Assembly (NCBI RefSeq): GCF_022549225.1
Contig: NZ_JAKZFD010000003.1
Span: 372,001-436,000, forward strand
Length of the DNA: 64,000 nt
Direction: 5' to 3'
Origin: Pelomonas sp. CA6
Lineage (GTDB): Bacteria; Pseudomonadota; Gammaproteobacteria; Burkholderiales; Burkholderiaceae_C
Part shown: positions 43,560 through 58,080 of the stretch, in pieces
Layout of the letters: each line of letters starts with the position of its first letter
Numbering within the stretch: position 1 is the stretch's first letter
Notes under the pieces: generated by a model
Seen by the model: the letters and a program-made list of their open reading frames with translations, nothing else
Database searches by the model: none
Told to the model about the DNA's origin: nothing
Translations under genes and position numbers: made by a program

Positions 43560-44252
43560 ATGGCAAGACTCACGCGGCTGGCGCTAGCTGGCCATGTCCA
43601 CCATCTGATTCATCGCGGCCACAGCGCCCAGCCCATTGCCCGCGACGAACAGGACTTCCGTCAAATGCTGGCGGCGCTCCAGGACAGCGCGGCCACGCAC
43701 AAGGTCACCATCCACGCCTATGTGCTGATGCCGGACCACCTGCATCTGCTCGCCACCCCGAGCAGCGACCAGGGGCTGAGCCGGATGATGCAGGCCTTTG
43801 GCCGCCGCTATGTGGCGGCCTTCAATGCCCGCCATGGGCGGTCCGGCACGCTGTGGGAGGGGCGCTTTCGCGCCGCGCCACTGGACGCCTCCACCCATCT
43901 GCTGGCCGCCATGCGGGCCATCGAACTGAATCCTCAGCGTGCCGGCCTGGTGGCCGCTGCGGTCGACTATCCCTGGTCTTCCTGTGCCCATCACTTGGGG
44001 CGGCGGCGTGACCCCCTGGTGGTCGATGCGCCGGCCTATTGGGCCCTGGGCAACACACCGTTCGAGCGCGAACTGGCCTGGCAACGCTGTTTGGACGACG
44101 GCGAGCCCGACGCGGAGCGTCGTCTGCTGATGGCGTCGGCGCTGAAGGGGTGGCCGCTCGGTGGGGCTGCCTTTCTGGCTGCGCTGGGGGAGCAGACCGA
44201 GCGTCCGCTGACACCGCGGCGGCGAGGACGTCCCCGCCGTCTCCCGCAGTAA
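43560..44252 (+). CDS. REP-associated tyrosine transposase (RAYT)
   Basis: 230 aa single-strand-DNA transposase of the Y1/HUH family (IS200-like). The HUH motif is in LMPDHLHLLATP, and the catalytic Tyr is probably in MMQAFGRRYVAAFNARHGRSGTLWEGRF-type sequence (FGRRYVAAFN, then GTLWEGRFR), a RAYT hallmark. AMRAIELNPQRAGLV and YPWSSCAHH are also conserved in the family. RAYTs mobilise REP palindromes rather than behaving as simple insertion sequences, and here matching inverted repeats flank the gene. It interrupts the common dgt-gltB neighbourhood. It seems intact, with a basic C-terminal tail (RRRGRPRRLPQ). No tnpB is nearby. Confidence 0.9.
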   Translation: MARLTRLALAGHVHHLIHRGHSAQPIARDEQDFRQMLAALQDSAATHKVTIHAYVLMPDHLHLLATPSSDQGLSRMMQAFGRRYVAAFNARHGRSGTLWEGRFRAAPLDASTHLLAAMRAIELNPQRAGLVAAAVDYPWSSCAHHLGRRRDPLVVDAPAYWALGNTPFERELAWQRCLDDGEPDAERRLLMASALKGWPLGGAAFLAALGEQTERPLTPRRRGRPRRLPQ

Positions 44253-44309
44253 ATCTGACTCTGTCCCTAATAAATGATCGGCTTGGCGTGGCTGGATTGT
44301 TAAATAGAG

Positions 44310-44321
44310 TCTGACCCCATT
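44310..44321 (-). repeat. Right RAYT-flanking inverted repeat (TCTGACCCCATT)
   Basis: Exact reverse complement of the left repeat at 43521. A related, imperfect copy (CTGACTCTGTCCCTAAT, 44256-44272) lies just after the transposase stop, so the right side carries two elements as the left side does. Confidence 0.8.
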
Positions 44322-44394
44322 TAGTTCTTGTTGTCCTTCATGCTGCACCGCATTAATCTGCGCACATCTGGTTTTGGAACCCTGGAGGCCACCG

Positions 44395-49212
<4,818 letters not shown>

Positions 49213-49224
49213 TCAGGAGTCATC

Positions 49225-50700
49225 ATGGGAAAAGTCACCGGCTTCATGGAGTACGAGCGCCTGGACGAGGGCTATGAGCCCGTTGCCCAGCGCCTGAAGA
49301 ACTACAAGGAATTCGTCATTGGCCTGAACACCGAGCAGGCCAAGGTGCAGGGCGCGCGCTGCATGGACTGCGGCACGCCGTTCTGCAACAACGGCTGCCC
49401 GGTCAACAACATCATTCCGGACTTCAACGACCTCGTGTACCGCGGCCGTCCCGAGGACTGGAAGCAGGCCATCGCCGTGCTGCACAGCACCAACAACTTC
49501 CCCGAGTTCACCGGCCGCATCTGCCCCGCGCCCTGCGAGGCCGCGTGCACGCTGAACGTGAACGACGATGCGGTGGGCATCAAGTCCATCGAGCACGCCA
49601 TCATCGACCGTGCCTGGGCCGAGGGCTGGGTCGCGCCACGGCCGGCTAAGCACAAGAGCGGCAAGACGGTCGCCGTCGTCGGCTCCGGCCCGGCCGGGCT
49701 CGCGGCCGCGCAGCAGCTCGCGCGCGCCGGACATGCGGTGACCGTGTTCGAGAAGAACGACCGTGTCGGCGGCCTGCTGCGTTACGGTATTCCTGACTTC
49801 AAGATGGAGAAGTCTCACATCGACCGGCGCGTCCAGCAGATGGAGGCGGAAGGGGTGGTCTTTCGCACTGGCGTGCTGATCGCCGCGCTGCCCGAGGACA
49901 GCAAGGTCACCAACTGGGCCAAGGAGGCGATCAGCCCCGAAGACCTGAAGGCCCAGTTCGACGCCGTGCTGCTGGCCTGTGGCGCCGAGCAATCGCGTGA
50001 CCTGCCGGTGCCGGGCCGCGACCTGGCCGGCGTCCATTTCGCGATGGAGTTTCTGCCGCAGCAGAACAAGGTCAATGCGGGTGACAAGCTCAAGGGCCAG
50101 ATCCGCGCCGATGGCAAGCATGTGATCGTGATCGGGGGCGGCGATACGGGCAGCGACTGCGTGGGCACCAGCAACCGCCATGGCGCCAAGAGCGTGACCC
50201 AGTTCGAACTGCTGGCCCGTCCGCCCGAAGAAGAGGACCGGCCGCTGACCTGGCCTTACTGGCCCTACAAGCTGCGCACCTCGTCCAGTCACGAGGAAGG
50301 CTGCGAGCGCGAGTTCGCGATCGCCACCAAGGAGTTCATCGGCGAGAAGGGCAAGCTCACCGGCGTGAAGACCGTCCGCGTCGAATGGGCCGGGGGCAAG
50401 ATGGCCGAGGTGCCGGGGTCGGAGCAGGTGTTGAAGGCCGATCTGGTGTTGCTGGCCATGGGCTTTGTCTCGCCGGTGGCGGCCATCCTGGAGGCCTTTG
50501 GCGTCAACAAGGACGCGCGCGGCAATGCCAAGGCCTCGACCGACTTCAGCGGAGGCTATGCCACCAACGTGGACAAGGTATTCGCGGCGGGCGATGTGCG
50601 CCGCGGGCAGTCCCTGGTGGTCTGGGCCATTCGCGAGGGCCGCCAGGCGGCGCGCGCGGTGGACGAGTTCCTGATGGGCGACAGCGAACTGCCGCGCTGA
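49225..50700 (+). CDS. gltD: Glutamate synthase small subunit
   Basis: 491 aa FAD and Fe-S subunit that passes electrons from NADPH to GltB. The two N-terminal 4Fe-4S clusters are bound by [14 protein letters not shown] and CPAPCEAAC. The FAD-binding [14 protein letters not shown] motif, [20 protein letters not shown], and the NADPH fold [14 protein letters not shown] are all present, and the C-terminal FAD loop ends [21 protein letters not shown] lies 6 bases upstream. A strong terminator follows. Confidence 0.97.
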   Translation: MGKVTGFMEYERLDEGYEPVAQRLKNYKEFVIGLNTEQAKVQGARCMDCGTPFCNNGCPVNNIIPDFNDLVYRGRPEDWKQAIAVLHSTNNFPEFTGRICPAPCEAACTLNVNDDAVGIKSIEHAIIDRAWAEGWVAPRPAKHKSGKTVAVVGSGPAGLAAAQQLARAGHAVTVFEKNDRVGGLLRYGIPDFKMEKSHIDRRVQQMEAEGVVFRTGVLIAALPEDSKVTNWAKEAISPEDLKAQFDAVLLACGAEQSRDLPVPGRDLAGVHFAMEFLPQQNKVNAGDKLKGQIRADGKHVIVIGGGDTGSDCVGTSNRHGAKSVTQFELLARPPEEEDRPLTWPYWPYKLRTSSSHEEGCEREFAIATKEFIGEKGKLTGVKTVRVEWAGGKMAEVPGSEQVLKADLVLLAMGFVSPVAAILEAFGVNKDARGNAKASTDFSGGYATNVDKVFAAGDVRRGQSLVVWAIREGRQAARAVDEFLMGDSELPR

Positions 50701-50740
50701 TTCGGCGCCGCGCGCTTGCGCCGGTGCCCACCCCTCCCTC

Positions 50741-50768
50741 GGGCCGCCTTCGGGCGGCCCTTGTTTTT
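50741..50768 (+). terminator. Rho-independent terminator after gltD
   Basis: GGGCCGCC and GGCGGCCC form an 8-bp stem with a TTCG tetraloop, followed by TTGTTTTT. It separates gltBD from the pilin cluster. Confidence 0.9.
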
Positions 50769-50909
50769 GTGCGTCACCCGGTGTGCCGCTTGTCGGTGCC
50801 GCCCGTCCGTCCGTCGAACCGAGGGGTCGATTCGTGCAGGAATTCACGGGCCGATGCCTCCGCCTTGCCGAGAATTGCTCCAACTGCAGCCCCGACCCGA
50901 ATTCCGACC

Positions 50910-51365
50910 ATGAAACTGAGCACCTTCCGCGCCTCCCGGGGCTTCACGCTGATCGAAGTGATGATCGTGGTGGCCATCGTCGGCATCCTCGCCGCGGTCG
51001 CGCTGCCGGCGTACAGCGACTACGTGCGCCGGGGCCAGGTGCCGCAAGGTCTGGCCACGCTGGCCGACTATCGCATCAAGATGGAGCAGTACTACCAGGA
51101 CAACCGCGCCTATGGCACGGCGGCCTGTGCGGATGGGGCCAACGCGCCGGGCTGGTCGGGCTTCGCCAGAGACAACTACTTCAGCTACGCCTGCAACCTG
51201 ACCGGCAACGGCCAGGGCTATCTGATCACGGCCACCGGGCGCGATGGCACGCGCGTCAAGGGCAACGACTTCACGGTCGATCAGGCCAACCAGCGCACGA
51301 CGGTGAACTATCGTGGCAACGCCAGTGGCAAGCCCTGCTGGTTGGTGCGCGGGGACGAGTGCTGA
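50910..51365 (+). CDS. pilE: Type IV pilin-like protein PilE
   Basis: 151 aa prepilin. Leader [11 protein letters not shown] and helix [20 protein letters not shown] with Glu5, then [20 protein letters not shown] and [10 protein letters not shown], as in PilE-type (minor or major) pilins. The C-terminal disulfide loop probably uses Cys in FSYACNLTG and [11 protein letters not shown]. No clear ribosome binding site or recognisable sigma-54 site is seen upstream. It is first of six overlapping genes, so here it most likely acts as a minor pilin of the PilY1-capped tip complex. Confidence 0.93.
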   Translation: MKLSTFRASRGFTLIEVMIVVAIVGILAAVALPAYSDYVRRGQVPQGLATLADYRIKMEQYYQDNRAYGTAACADGANAPGWSGFARDNYFSYACNLTGNGQGYLITATGRDGTRVKGNDFTVDQANQRTTVNYRGNASGKPCWLVRGDEC

Positions 51366-51979
51366 TGAACCCGATCGCCCGCTCCAGGTCTTGCGCCGGC
51401 GGCTTCTCGCTGATCGAGTTGCTGATCGTCATCGCCATCCTCGGCTTCTCTGCCGCGATGGCGGTGCCGGGCGCGGTGAGCTGGGTGCGCGGGTTGAGCG
51501 TGCGCAACACCGCCGAAGGCATGCGCGCGGGCATCGAGAAGACGCGCCTGGAGGCCTTGCGCGCCAATACCAGCATGACCTTCTGGCTGATGAGCAGCGG
51601 CGCGGACCAGCCGCTGGACAACCATTGCGGCCGCAGTTCGACGGGCACGTCCTGGGTGATCAGCGTGCTCAACCCCGCGGGTTCATGCCTGGCCGCGCCG
51701 TCCGCGACGGTCGACCCGATGCTGGTGGAACGTTGGTCTGGCCGCGAGGGCGGCACCTCGATCAATTTGGTCGGAACCTCCGCTGCGGGCGCGGCGGCCG
51801 ACAGTGTCACCTTCAACAGCTTGGGGCAGGTCGAACCCACCGGCGTCCAGTTGGCGCAGATCGACATCACCCATCAAAGCGGCGACGGCCGGCGTCTTCG
51901 CGTGCAGATCGATCCGGGCGGTTCCGTCCGTACCTGCGATCGCGATGTCGCGGCGGGCGATCCGCGCGCCTGCCAGTGA
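51365..51979 (+). CDS. fimT: Minor pilin FimT/GspH family
   Basis: 204 aa prepilin of the FimT/GspH type. Leader ([13 protein letters not shown]), helix FSLIELLIVIAILGFSAAMA with Glu5, then VRNTAEGMRAGIEKTRLEALRANTSM, characteristic of GspH/FimT. The start overlaps the pilE stop as TGATG. FimT proteins can bind DNA in natural transformation in some species; a C-terminal basic stretch (GDGRRLRVQI) is present but the role here is inference. Confidence 0.9.
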   Translation: MNPIARSRSCAGGFSLIELLIVIAILGFSAAMAVPGAVSWVRGLSVRNTAEGMRAGIEKTRLEALRANTSMTFWLMSSGADQPLDNHCGRSSTGTSWVISVLNPAGSCLAAPSATVDPMLVERWSGREGGTSINLVGTSAAGAAADSVTFNSLGQVEPTGVQLAQIDITHQSGDGRRLRVQIDPGGSVRTCDRDVAAGDPRACQ

Positions 51980-51990
51980 GGAGGACCCCG

Positions 51991-52422
51991 GTGAAGCACA
52001 TGCATTCTTCTGGCGGACAGCGCGGCATCGCGCTGATCGAGGCCCTGGTGGGGATTGCGATCTTTTCCTTCGGCGTGCTGGGGCTCATCGGGCTGCAGGC
52101 GTCGATGACCAAGTCGCAGAGCGCCGCCAAGTACCGGGCCGATGCCGGCAACCTCGCCGGCGAGCTGATGGGCGTGATGTGGGGCGATGTCGGCGGCAAC
52201 CTGGTCAATTACGGCGGCGACAGTTGCAAGGCCTATCCCCGTTGCGCCGAGTGGGCCAGCAAGGTCGCGCGCACGCTGCCGCTGGGCACGAGCAGGGTGG
52301 CCGTCAACATCGTGCAGCCGGGACCCAGCTGGATTGCCGACGTCACCGTGGAACTGCGCTGGAGCCAGCCGGGTGAAAGCGCGAACGTCTATCGAACCCA
52401 GACCCGGGTGCAGCCGCAATGA
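51991..52422 (+). CDS. pilV: Minor pilin PilV
   Basis: 143 aa prepilin of the PilV family. The start is GTG at 51991, supported by GAGGAGG 7 bases upstream; an in-frame ATG three codons later is the alternative. The helix is IALIEALVGIAIFSFGVLGLIGLQ, with Glu5 and the PilV pattern. DSCKAYPRCAEWASKVARTLP suggests one disulfide. The stop overlaps pilW as ATGA. It should join PilW, PilX, PilE and FimT in the priming complex. Confidence 0.92.
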   Translation: MKHMHSSGGQRGIALIEALVGIAIFSFGVLGLIGLQASMTKSQSAAKYRADAGNLAGELMGVMWGDVGGNLVNYGGDSCKAYPRCAEWASKVARTLPLGTSRVAVNIVQPGPSWIADVTVELRWSQPGESANVYRTQTRVQPQ

Positions 52423-53594
52423 AGTCCGTCATACGTCATTCGACCGGGCAGCAGGGTTTCACGCTGGTCGAGCTCATGGTGGGCATGGGCATCGGCCTGC
52501 TGTGCACGCTGGTGATCGCGACCGCGATGAGCGTGGCCGAAGGGCAGCGGCGCGGAACCTCCGCGGGCTCGGACGCCCAGGTGGGCGGCACGCTGTCCAT
52601 GTATGCCATTCAGCGCGAGGTGGCGATGGCGGGCTACGGCTTTGCCAGCGAGGCGATGGCGCTCGGCTGCCCCTTGAGTGCCCGCTTTGCAGGCTCGGCA
52701 TTTGGCATGTTTCCGCCCGTGCTGGGACCGGTGTTCGTGACTACCGTCGGCAATGACAGCCAACTGCGCATCCTGGCCAGCTCCAAGGCCGTGACCGGCG
52801 ATGGCGCGATCAACCAGGTGGGCTATTCCGTGCCGCTGCGGGTGGTGCCTCCGCATTACGACCCGAACAGCGGCAATGCTCAGCAGCGCACGCAGTTCAG
52901 CGTCAATGGCATGGTCGGTGTGCTGCAGAACGATTTGATGGTGCTGGTGCCCAACGCGCCCAACCCGGGCGTGGTTTGCGAGGTGTTCCAGGTGAACCAG
53001 GCGCCGGCCGCGTTCTCGATTCCTCGTGCGGACGACGCCGGCTGGAACGCGCCGGGCTTCCCCACCATGGCGACCTCCAGCAAATGCCTGCCGGCCAGTT
53101 GCGCCGTGCCCAATCCCAGCGGCAGCATTCTGCTCAACATGGGCAGCTTTGTGGACGTGATCTACAGCGTCAATGGCCAGCAGCAGCTGGTGGAGAGCCG
53201 CCTGGACACCCGTACTCGCACGCGAACCAACCGCGTGCTGCAGAGCAATGTGGTGCGCTTGCGCGCCTTCTACGGCATGGACTCCGACGGCGATGGCGTC
53301 GTGGACAGCTATACCAACGTGCAGCCGGCGAACCCGGCTCAATGGGCACAGCTGCTGTCCGTGCGCGTGGTGCTGGTGACGCGCAGCGCCCAGTTCGAGC
53401 GTGATCCCGTGACCACGGGGCCGATCAAAGTGGTGGTGGGCAGCGTGGCCCCGGTCACTGGGTCGGTCGATTGCACCGAAGGCAAGTGCCTGAACCTGGC
53501 GGTGAACGATCTGGCGAACTGGCAGAACTATCGATACAAGGCGTTTGACACCGTGATTCCGCTGCGCAATCAACGGTGGAAGTCGCCCAGCTGA
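52419..53594 (+). CDS. pilW: Minor pilin assembly protein PilW
   Basis: 391 aa prepilin-like PilW. Short basic leader then FTLVELMVGMGIGLLCTLVI with Glu5. The large C-terminal domain has VGYSVPLRVVPPHY and Cys residues in ASSKCLPASC and VDCTEGKCLNLA that may pair. TDSDGDGVVDSY-like DSDGDGVVDSY near residue 288 looks like a calcium-binding loop. Position between pilV and pilX supports the call. Confidence 0.92.
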   Translation: MKSVIRHSTGQQGFTLVELMVGMGIGLLCTLVIATAMSVAEGQRRGTSAGSDAQVGGTLSMYAIQREVAMAGYGFASEAMALGCPLSARFAGSAFGMFPPVLGPVFVTTVGNDSQLRILASSKAVTGDGAINQVGYSVPLRVVPPHYDPNSGNAQQRTQFSVNGMVGVLQNDLMVLVPNAPNPGVVCEVFQVNQAPAAFSIPRADDAGWNAPGFPTMATSSKCLPASCAVPNPSGSILLNMGSFVDVIYSVNGQQQLVESRLDTRTRTRTNRVLQSNVVRLRAFYGMDSDGDGVVDSYTNVQPANPAQWAQLLSVRVVLVTRSAQFERDPVTTGPIKVVVGSVAPVTGSVDCTEGKCLNLAVNDLANWQNYRYKAFDTVIPLRNQRWKSPS

Positions 53595-53661
53595 TGTGGA
53601 CGAGACGGCGGGCAAGGTGGATACGGCCAAGCGCCAAGCCCCGCCCGGCAAGGATGCGGCA

Positions 53662-54384
53662 ATGAAAGTCATGAGCATGCGCACGATGAGCTCTTCCGGT
53701 CCGGCTCGCAGCCGCGGACTCGCGATGATCTTTGCGCTGATCGCGCTGGCGGTGTTGACCACGGGCGCCGTGGCGCTGATCCGTTCGATCGACACCGGGG
53801 CCATGGCCATGGGCAACCTGGCCTTCAAGCAGTCGGCGCTGAACAGCAGTTCGGTCGGCACTGACGCGGCCATCGGCTGGCTGGACGGACAGACCCAGCT
53901 GATGGCGGCCAACCCCGGGCAACTGGACCAGGACAACCCGGCGGCGGGGTACTACGCCACGGCCATGGATGCGCTGGACCCGACCGGCAACTCGGTGGGT
54001 ACGGCCCGTGTGCAGGCGCTGGTGGACTGGGACCGTACCAACTGCCTGGTGAACGGCAAGAATGTGGCACCGGCCGCTTGCATTCAGCCTTCGAATCCGG
54101 TGCAGGTGGGCAGTGACACCGTGAGGTATGTCATCACGAGGATGTGCTCGTCGCTGGGCTCATCGTTCAATGCGGTGCCGCCCAATTCCTGCGCCACCGG
54201 CCCGATGCCCGACGCCAAGGACTCCACTTCGAAGAACACCGGGCAAGGCTACAGCGACTACTCGCAGAGCAGCGCGCCGGCCAATCCCTACTACCGCATC
54301 ATCGCGCGGACCGTCGGCGCGCGCGGGACGGTGAGCTACACCGAAACGCTGGTGAGCTACCCGCCCGACCCGAACAAGTCATAG
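53662..54384 (+). CDS. pilX: Minor pilin assembly protein PilX
   Basis: 240 aa. PilX lacks the standard FTLIE start; here the hydrophobic helix is RGLAMIFALIALAVLTTGAVAL. The ATG at 53662 has AAGGA 7 bases upstream and is preferred; a GTG at 53596 with no ribosome binding site would add 22 residues. SIDTGAMAMGNLAFKQSALNS is family-like. Four Cys in the C-terminal domain may form disulfides. It ends directly before pilY1. Confidence 0.87.
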   Translation: MKVMSMRTMSSSGPARSRGLAMIFALIALAVLTTGAVALIRSIDTGAMAMGNLAFKQSALNSSSVGTDAAIGWLDGQTQLMAANPGQLDQDNPAAGYYATAMDALDPTGNSVGTARVQALVDWDRTNCLVNGKNVAPAACIQPSNPVQVGSDTVRYVITRMCSSLGSSFNAVPPNSCATGPMPDAKDSTSKNTGQGYSDYSQSSAPANPYYRIIARTVGARGTVSYTETLVSYPPDPNKS

Positions 54385-57300
54385 GTGAACCCCATGCGAA
54401 ATTTCTTCGAGCCGCGAGCTTGGCATGCCCTGGCGCAATCGGCCCTGGCCGGCGCGGCCTGCGTGGCGGCCACCTGGTCCCATGCCGCGCTGACCGACGT
54501 CTCGCAGACGCCGCTGCTGACGGCCTCCAGCACCCCGGTCAAGCCCAACCTGATGTTCGTCCTCGACGATTCGGGCAGCATGGCTTTTACCTATTTGCCC
54601 GAGGTTGCCGGCGATTTCCAGTACGACAACTACTACTATCCGGACACCTGGATGGCGATCAAGCATGGCTTGAAATCCATCCAATGCAACGGCCTGGCCT
54701 ATGACCCGGATCCCAAGGTGAGCTACTCGCCGCCGCTGAACTATCTCGGCGCGGCAGCAGCGAACGCGAGCATCGACTCGGCCATGTACGCCGACCAGAC
54801 GCTGGCCGCCAAGGATGTCAGCACCTCGTCGAACCTAGCCATCGTCAGCACGGGCAGCATCACGCTCAATGGCATCGGCAGCAGCTACAACAGCAGTCTC
54901 AACCAGCCGGTCACCATCTATGACAACAGCGATTCCAGGCGCTGGATGCTGGGCATCCTGACGGCACGCGACAGCAACAACAATCGCGTCACCGTCAGCA
55001 TCAAATACGGCTCTGGCAGCGGCACGATCTCGCAGCCCGTGCTGGGCAAGGGCTGGCCCCAGTTCGTCTATTTCACCTACTCCGGCACCCAGCCCAGGCG
55101 CAGCTACACCTACGCGGCCGACGGCACACCCATCACCACCTCGACCTTCTACAGCGAGTGCAACACGGTGATTGGCAGCAGCAGCGTGTTCACGCCGGTT
55201 GTTGTGCGCTCCAACAGCGCGGAGGCGCAGCGCCTGGCCAACTGGTGGGCCTACTACAGCACCCGCATGAAGATGATGAAGGCGGTGGTGAGCCAGGCCT
55301 TCCGGAACATCGACGACAACTTCCGTGTCGGCTACATGACCATCCATGCCAAGCAGGCCACGGATGACGGCAGCAAGAAGTTCCTGCATATCAACGATTT
55401 CACCTCGACGCAGAAGTCCAAGTTCTACGACTACGTCAACGCGGCGCCCACATCCAACTCGACGCCGCTGCGTGGCTCGCTGGCGCTGGCCGGGCGCTAC
55501 TACGCACGCAAGGCCAGTGGGCAGGGCACGGTCGATCCGGTGCAGTACTCCTGCCAGCGCAACTATGTGATCGTGGCGACCGATGGCGCCTGGAACACGG
55601 GTGACGAGGACTCGACGCTCAAGTTCGGCCCCTACGATTTGTACGGCAACAACGTGGGCCAGCGCGACTCCCAGGTTGACCGGCCCTATCAGGACGCAAG
55701 CAGGGGGGGCACATCGGGCGGTTCGTCCGACTCGCTGGCCGACGTCGCGATGTACTACTACGCGACCGATCTGCGCACCACGGCGCTGGGGAACTGCACC
55801 GGGGCCATGGGCGCGGATGTCTGCAACAACAACGTCAAGCCCACCGGCACCGACGCCGCGCAGTGGCAACACATGACGACCTTCGCGATGAGCCTGGGGC
55901 AGGATGGCACGCTGAAGTACGACCCCAACTACCTGACCCAGACCTCGGGCGACTACAAGAACATCCTGCAGGGCACCAAGGTCTGGCCCAACCCGACGAA
56001 CGACGCCCCTAAGGTGGACGATCTGTGGCATGCCGCGGTCAACGGGCGCGGCGTCTACTTCAATGCCGCCGATCCAACGACCGTGACCCAGGGCCTGCAG
56101 GCCGCGCTGGCCACGATCAAGGGCGATACGGCCTTCGGCTCCGCGGCGGCGACGTCCAGCCAGCGGCCGGTGCCGGGCAATGACAAGGCCTTTGTCGGCA
56201 GCTACACCTCGGCCGACTGGATCGGTGACCTGCGCGCCTACCAGATCAACCTGGACACGGGCGCGATCACGATGACCGACGCGGCGGGCAAGGACACCCG
56301 CCTGTGGAGCGCATCCGATCAGCTCAAGAGCGCCGACAAGACGGCACGCAAGATCTACTATGCCAAGGGTCAGGTCTTGCGCGACTTCCAGTACAGCAAC
56401 CTGGTGGCGGATGGCTTCAACGGCGACTTCGACAATGTCTGTAGCAAGCTGTCGCACTGTGCCTCGCTGAGCACGGCCGACCAGACCACGGCCAACTCCG
56501 GCGCCAATCTGGTGAGCTATCTGCGCGGTACCGATCTGTCGGTCTATCGCTCGCGTCTTGCGGTGCTGGGCGACATCGTCAACTCGGCGCCCGTGTACCT
56601 GGGCGCATCGCCCAAGTCCTTCGGCGGTGCCGACTTCCTCAGCTATGCCCAGGGCACGGCGCAGCGTCGACCCATGGTCTATGTCGGCGCGAATGATGGC
56701 ATGCTGCACGCCTTCGACGCCGCCACCGGCAACGAGGTCTGGGCCTTCGTCCCCAGCGCCGTGCGCGCCAATCTGTACAAGCTGGCCGATCGCAACTACG
56801 CGACCAACCACCAGTTCTATGTCGACGGTCAGATCACGCTGGCCGACGCGGTGATCAACGGCGCCTGGCGCACCGTGCTGATCGCAGGCCTGGGCGCGGG
56901 CGGCAAGTCCTATGTGGCGCTGGACGTGACCGACACCTCCGGACCACCCACCTTGCTGTGGGAGTTCTCCGACAGCAACCTCGGCTACACCTTCGCTCAG
57001 GCGCTGGTGGTGCAGCGTGCGTCCGGCAGCGGCGAATGGGTGGCGGTGCTGAGTTCGGGCGTCAACAACGTGGGCGACGGGCAGGGACGGCTGTACATGG
57101 TGAGCCTGCAGCCGGGCGGCGCCGTCCGCGCGCAGATCAGCACTGGCCAGGGCTCCAGCGGCTCTCCCGCCGGCCTGGGGCCGCTGGCGGCCTGGGCGGA
57201 CAGCGGCGGCGACGCGGTGGCCAAGCGCTATTACGCCGGGGATTTGCTGGGCAACGTCTGGCGCTTCGATCCCGATGGCACCCTGGGCGCGCCAGGGGCG

Positions 57301-57960
57301 GTGCGCATCGCGCAGCTGCTCAGCGCCTCGGGCGTGGCCCAACCGGTGACCACGGCTCCGGTGCTGGCCGAGATCAACGACCATGGGTTCAAGACGGCCG
57401 CCGTCTTCGTGGGCACTGGGCGGCTCTGGGGGCTGTCGGATGTGTCCAATGTCGACGGGCAGTCCATCTACGGGATACGGGATCGGCTCACCAGTTCCGA
57501 CTGGGGCAATTTCCGCAATTCCGGCGCCGTTGCGCAGACACTGCAGACCAGTGGCAACGTGCGCACCGCGACCAAGAACCCGGTGGACTGGAGCACCAAG
57601 TCCGGCTGGTATGTGGACCTGCCCGATGCCGGCGAACGGATCAACGTGCCCATGCTGCTGCAGTCGACAACGTTGGTGGCGCTGGGCAATGTGCCGCAGT
57701 CGGTGGCGGCCTGCGTGGACGGCGAGGCAGGATATTCCTGGCTCTACATGCTGGATATCGCGACCGGTTCCGCGATCACCGACATCACCCGACTGTCTGA
57801 CCTGGCCACGGGTCTGAGCCGCTACGTGCTGCCCAGTGGCAAGCCGGTGGTGTCGATCACGCAGAAGAAGACCATCGACACCCGGCAGGTGCCGCCCAAG
57901 GTCAACTTCCAGACCAACGCCAAGAAGGTGTCCTGGCGAGAGCTAATCGATCGCCAGTAA
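54385..57960 (+). CDS. pilY1: Pilus tip-associated adhesin PilY1
   Basis: 1191 aa, secreted by a signal peptide (LAQSALAGAACVAATWSHAA). A vWA-like domain starts at LMFVLDDSGSM with MIDAS DDSGSM at 61-66, and further motifs are in PLRGSLALAG and VIVATDGAWNTGD. The C-terminal beta-propeller is typical (VYVGANDGMLHAFDAATGNE, VWAFVPSAVRANL, YYAGDLLGNVWRFD). The calcium loop before YAGD, which regulates pili in Pseudomonas, reads DSGGDAVAK (939-947) and lacks two acidic ligands. The start is GTG at 54385 or ATG at 54394. It closes the pilE-fimT-pilVWX-Y1 cluster. Confidence 0.93.
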   Translation: MNPMRNFFEPRAWHALAQSALAGAACVAATWSHAALTDVSQTPLLTASSTPVKPNLMFVLDDSGSMAFTYLPEVAGDFQYDNYYYPDTWMAIKHGLKSIQCNGLAYDPDPKVSYSPPLNYLGAAAANASIDSAMYADQTLAAKDVSTSSNLAIVSTGSITLNGIGSSYNSSLNQPVTIYDNSDSRRWMLGILTARDSNNNRVTVSIKYGSGSGTISQPVLGKGWPQFVYFTYSGTQPRRSYTYAADGTPITTSTFYSECNTVIGSSSVFTPVVVRSNSAEAQRLANWWAYYSTRMKMMKAVVSQAFRNIDDNFRVGYMTIHAKQATDDGSKKFLHINDFTSTQKSKFYDYVNAAPTSNSTPLRGSLALAGRYYARKASGQGTVDPVQYSCQRNYVIVATDGAWNTGDEDSTLKFGPYDLYGNNVGQRDSQVDRPYQDASRGGTSGGSSDSLADVAMYYYATDLRTTALGNCTGAMGADVCNNNVKPTGTDAAQWQHMTTFAMSLGQDGTLKYDPNYLTQTSGDYKNILQGTKVWPNPTNDAPKVDDLWHAAVNGRGVYFNAADPTTVTQGLQAALATIKGDTAFGSAAATSSQRPVPGNDKAFVGSYTSADWIGDLRAYQINLDTGAITMTDAAGKDTRLWSASDQLKSADKTARKIYYAKGQVLRDFQYSNLVADGFNGDFDNVCSKLSHCASLSTADQTTANSGANLVSYLRGTDLSVYRSRLAVLGDIVNSAPVYLGASPKSFGGADFLSYAQGTAQRRPMVYVGANDGMLHAFDAATGNEVWAFVPSAVRANLYKLADRNYATNHQFYVDGQITLADAVINGAWRTVLIAGLGAGGKSYVALDVTDTSGPPTLLWEFSDSNLGYTFAQALVVQRASGSGEWVAVLSSGVNNVGDGQGRLYMVSLQPGGAVRAQISTGQGSSGSPAGLGPLAAWADSGGDAVAKRYYAGDLLGNVWRFDPDGTLGAPGAVRIAQLLSASGVAQPVTTAPVLAEINDHGFKTAAVFVGTGRLWGLSDVSNVDGQSIYGIRDRLTSSDWGNFRNSGAVAQTLQTSGNVRTATKNPVDWSTKSGWYVDLPDAGERINVPMLLQSTTLVALGNVPQSVAACVDGEAGYSWLYMLDIATGSAITDITRLSDLATGLSRYVLPSGKPVVSITQKKTIDTRQVPPKVNFQTNAKKVSWRELIDRQ

Positions 57961-58080
57961 GCCGGGCAGGACGCGCCTTTGCCGGGCCGGCCGCCGGAAT
58001 CGGTGGCCGGCAAGCTCCTGGTGTTTCCCCTATGATGTGAGCTTTGCGTGTCCGGGGCCCGTCCCCGCCTGCACAGGCTC

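Noticed and set aside
43560-44252. Complete IS200/IS605 insertion sequence
   Set aside because: No tnpB, no typical subterminal imperfect palindromes of IS605, and the sequence motifs match RAYT rather than IS200 TnpA.
50701-50909. Sigma-54 promoter for pilE
   Set aside because: No GG-N10-GC element close enough to the TGGCAC-N5-TTGC consensus was found by eye.
57961-58080. Terminator between pilY1 and mlaF
   Set aside because: GC-rich inverted repeats can form a stem, but no T-run follows.
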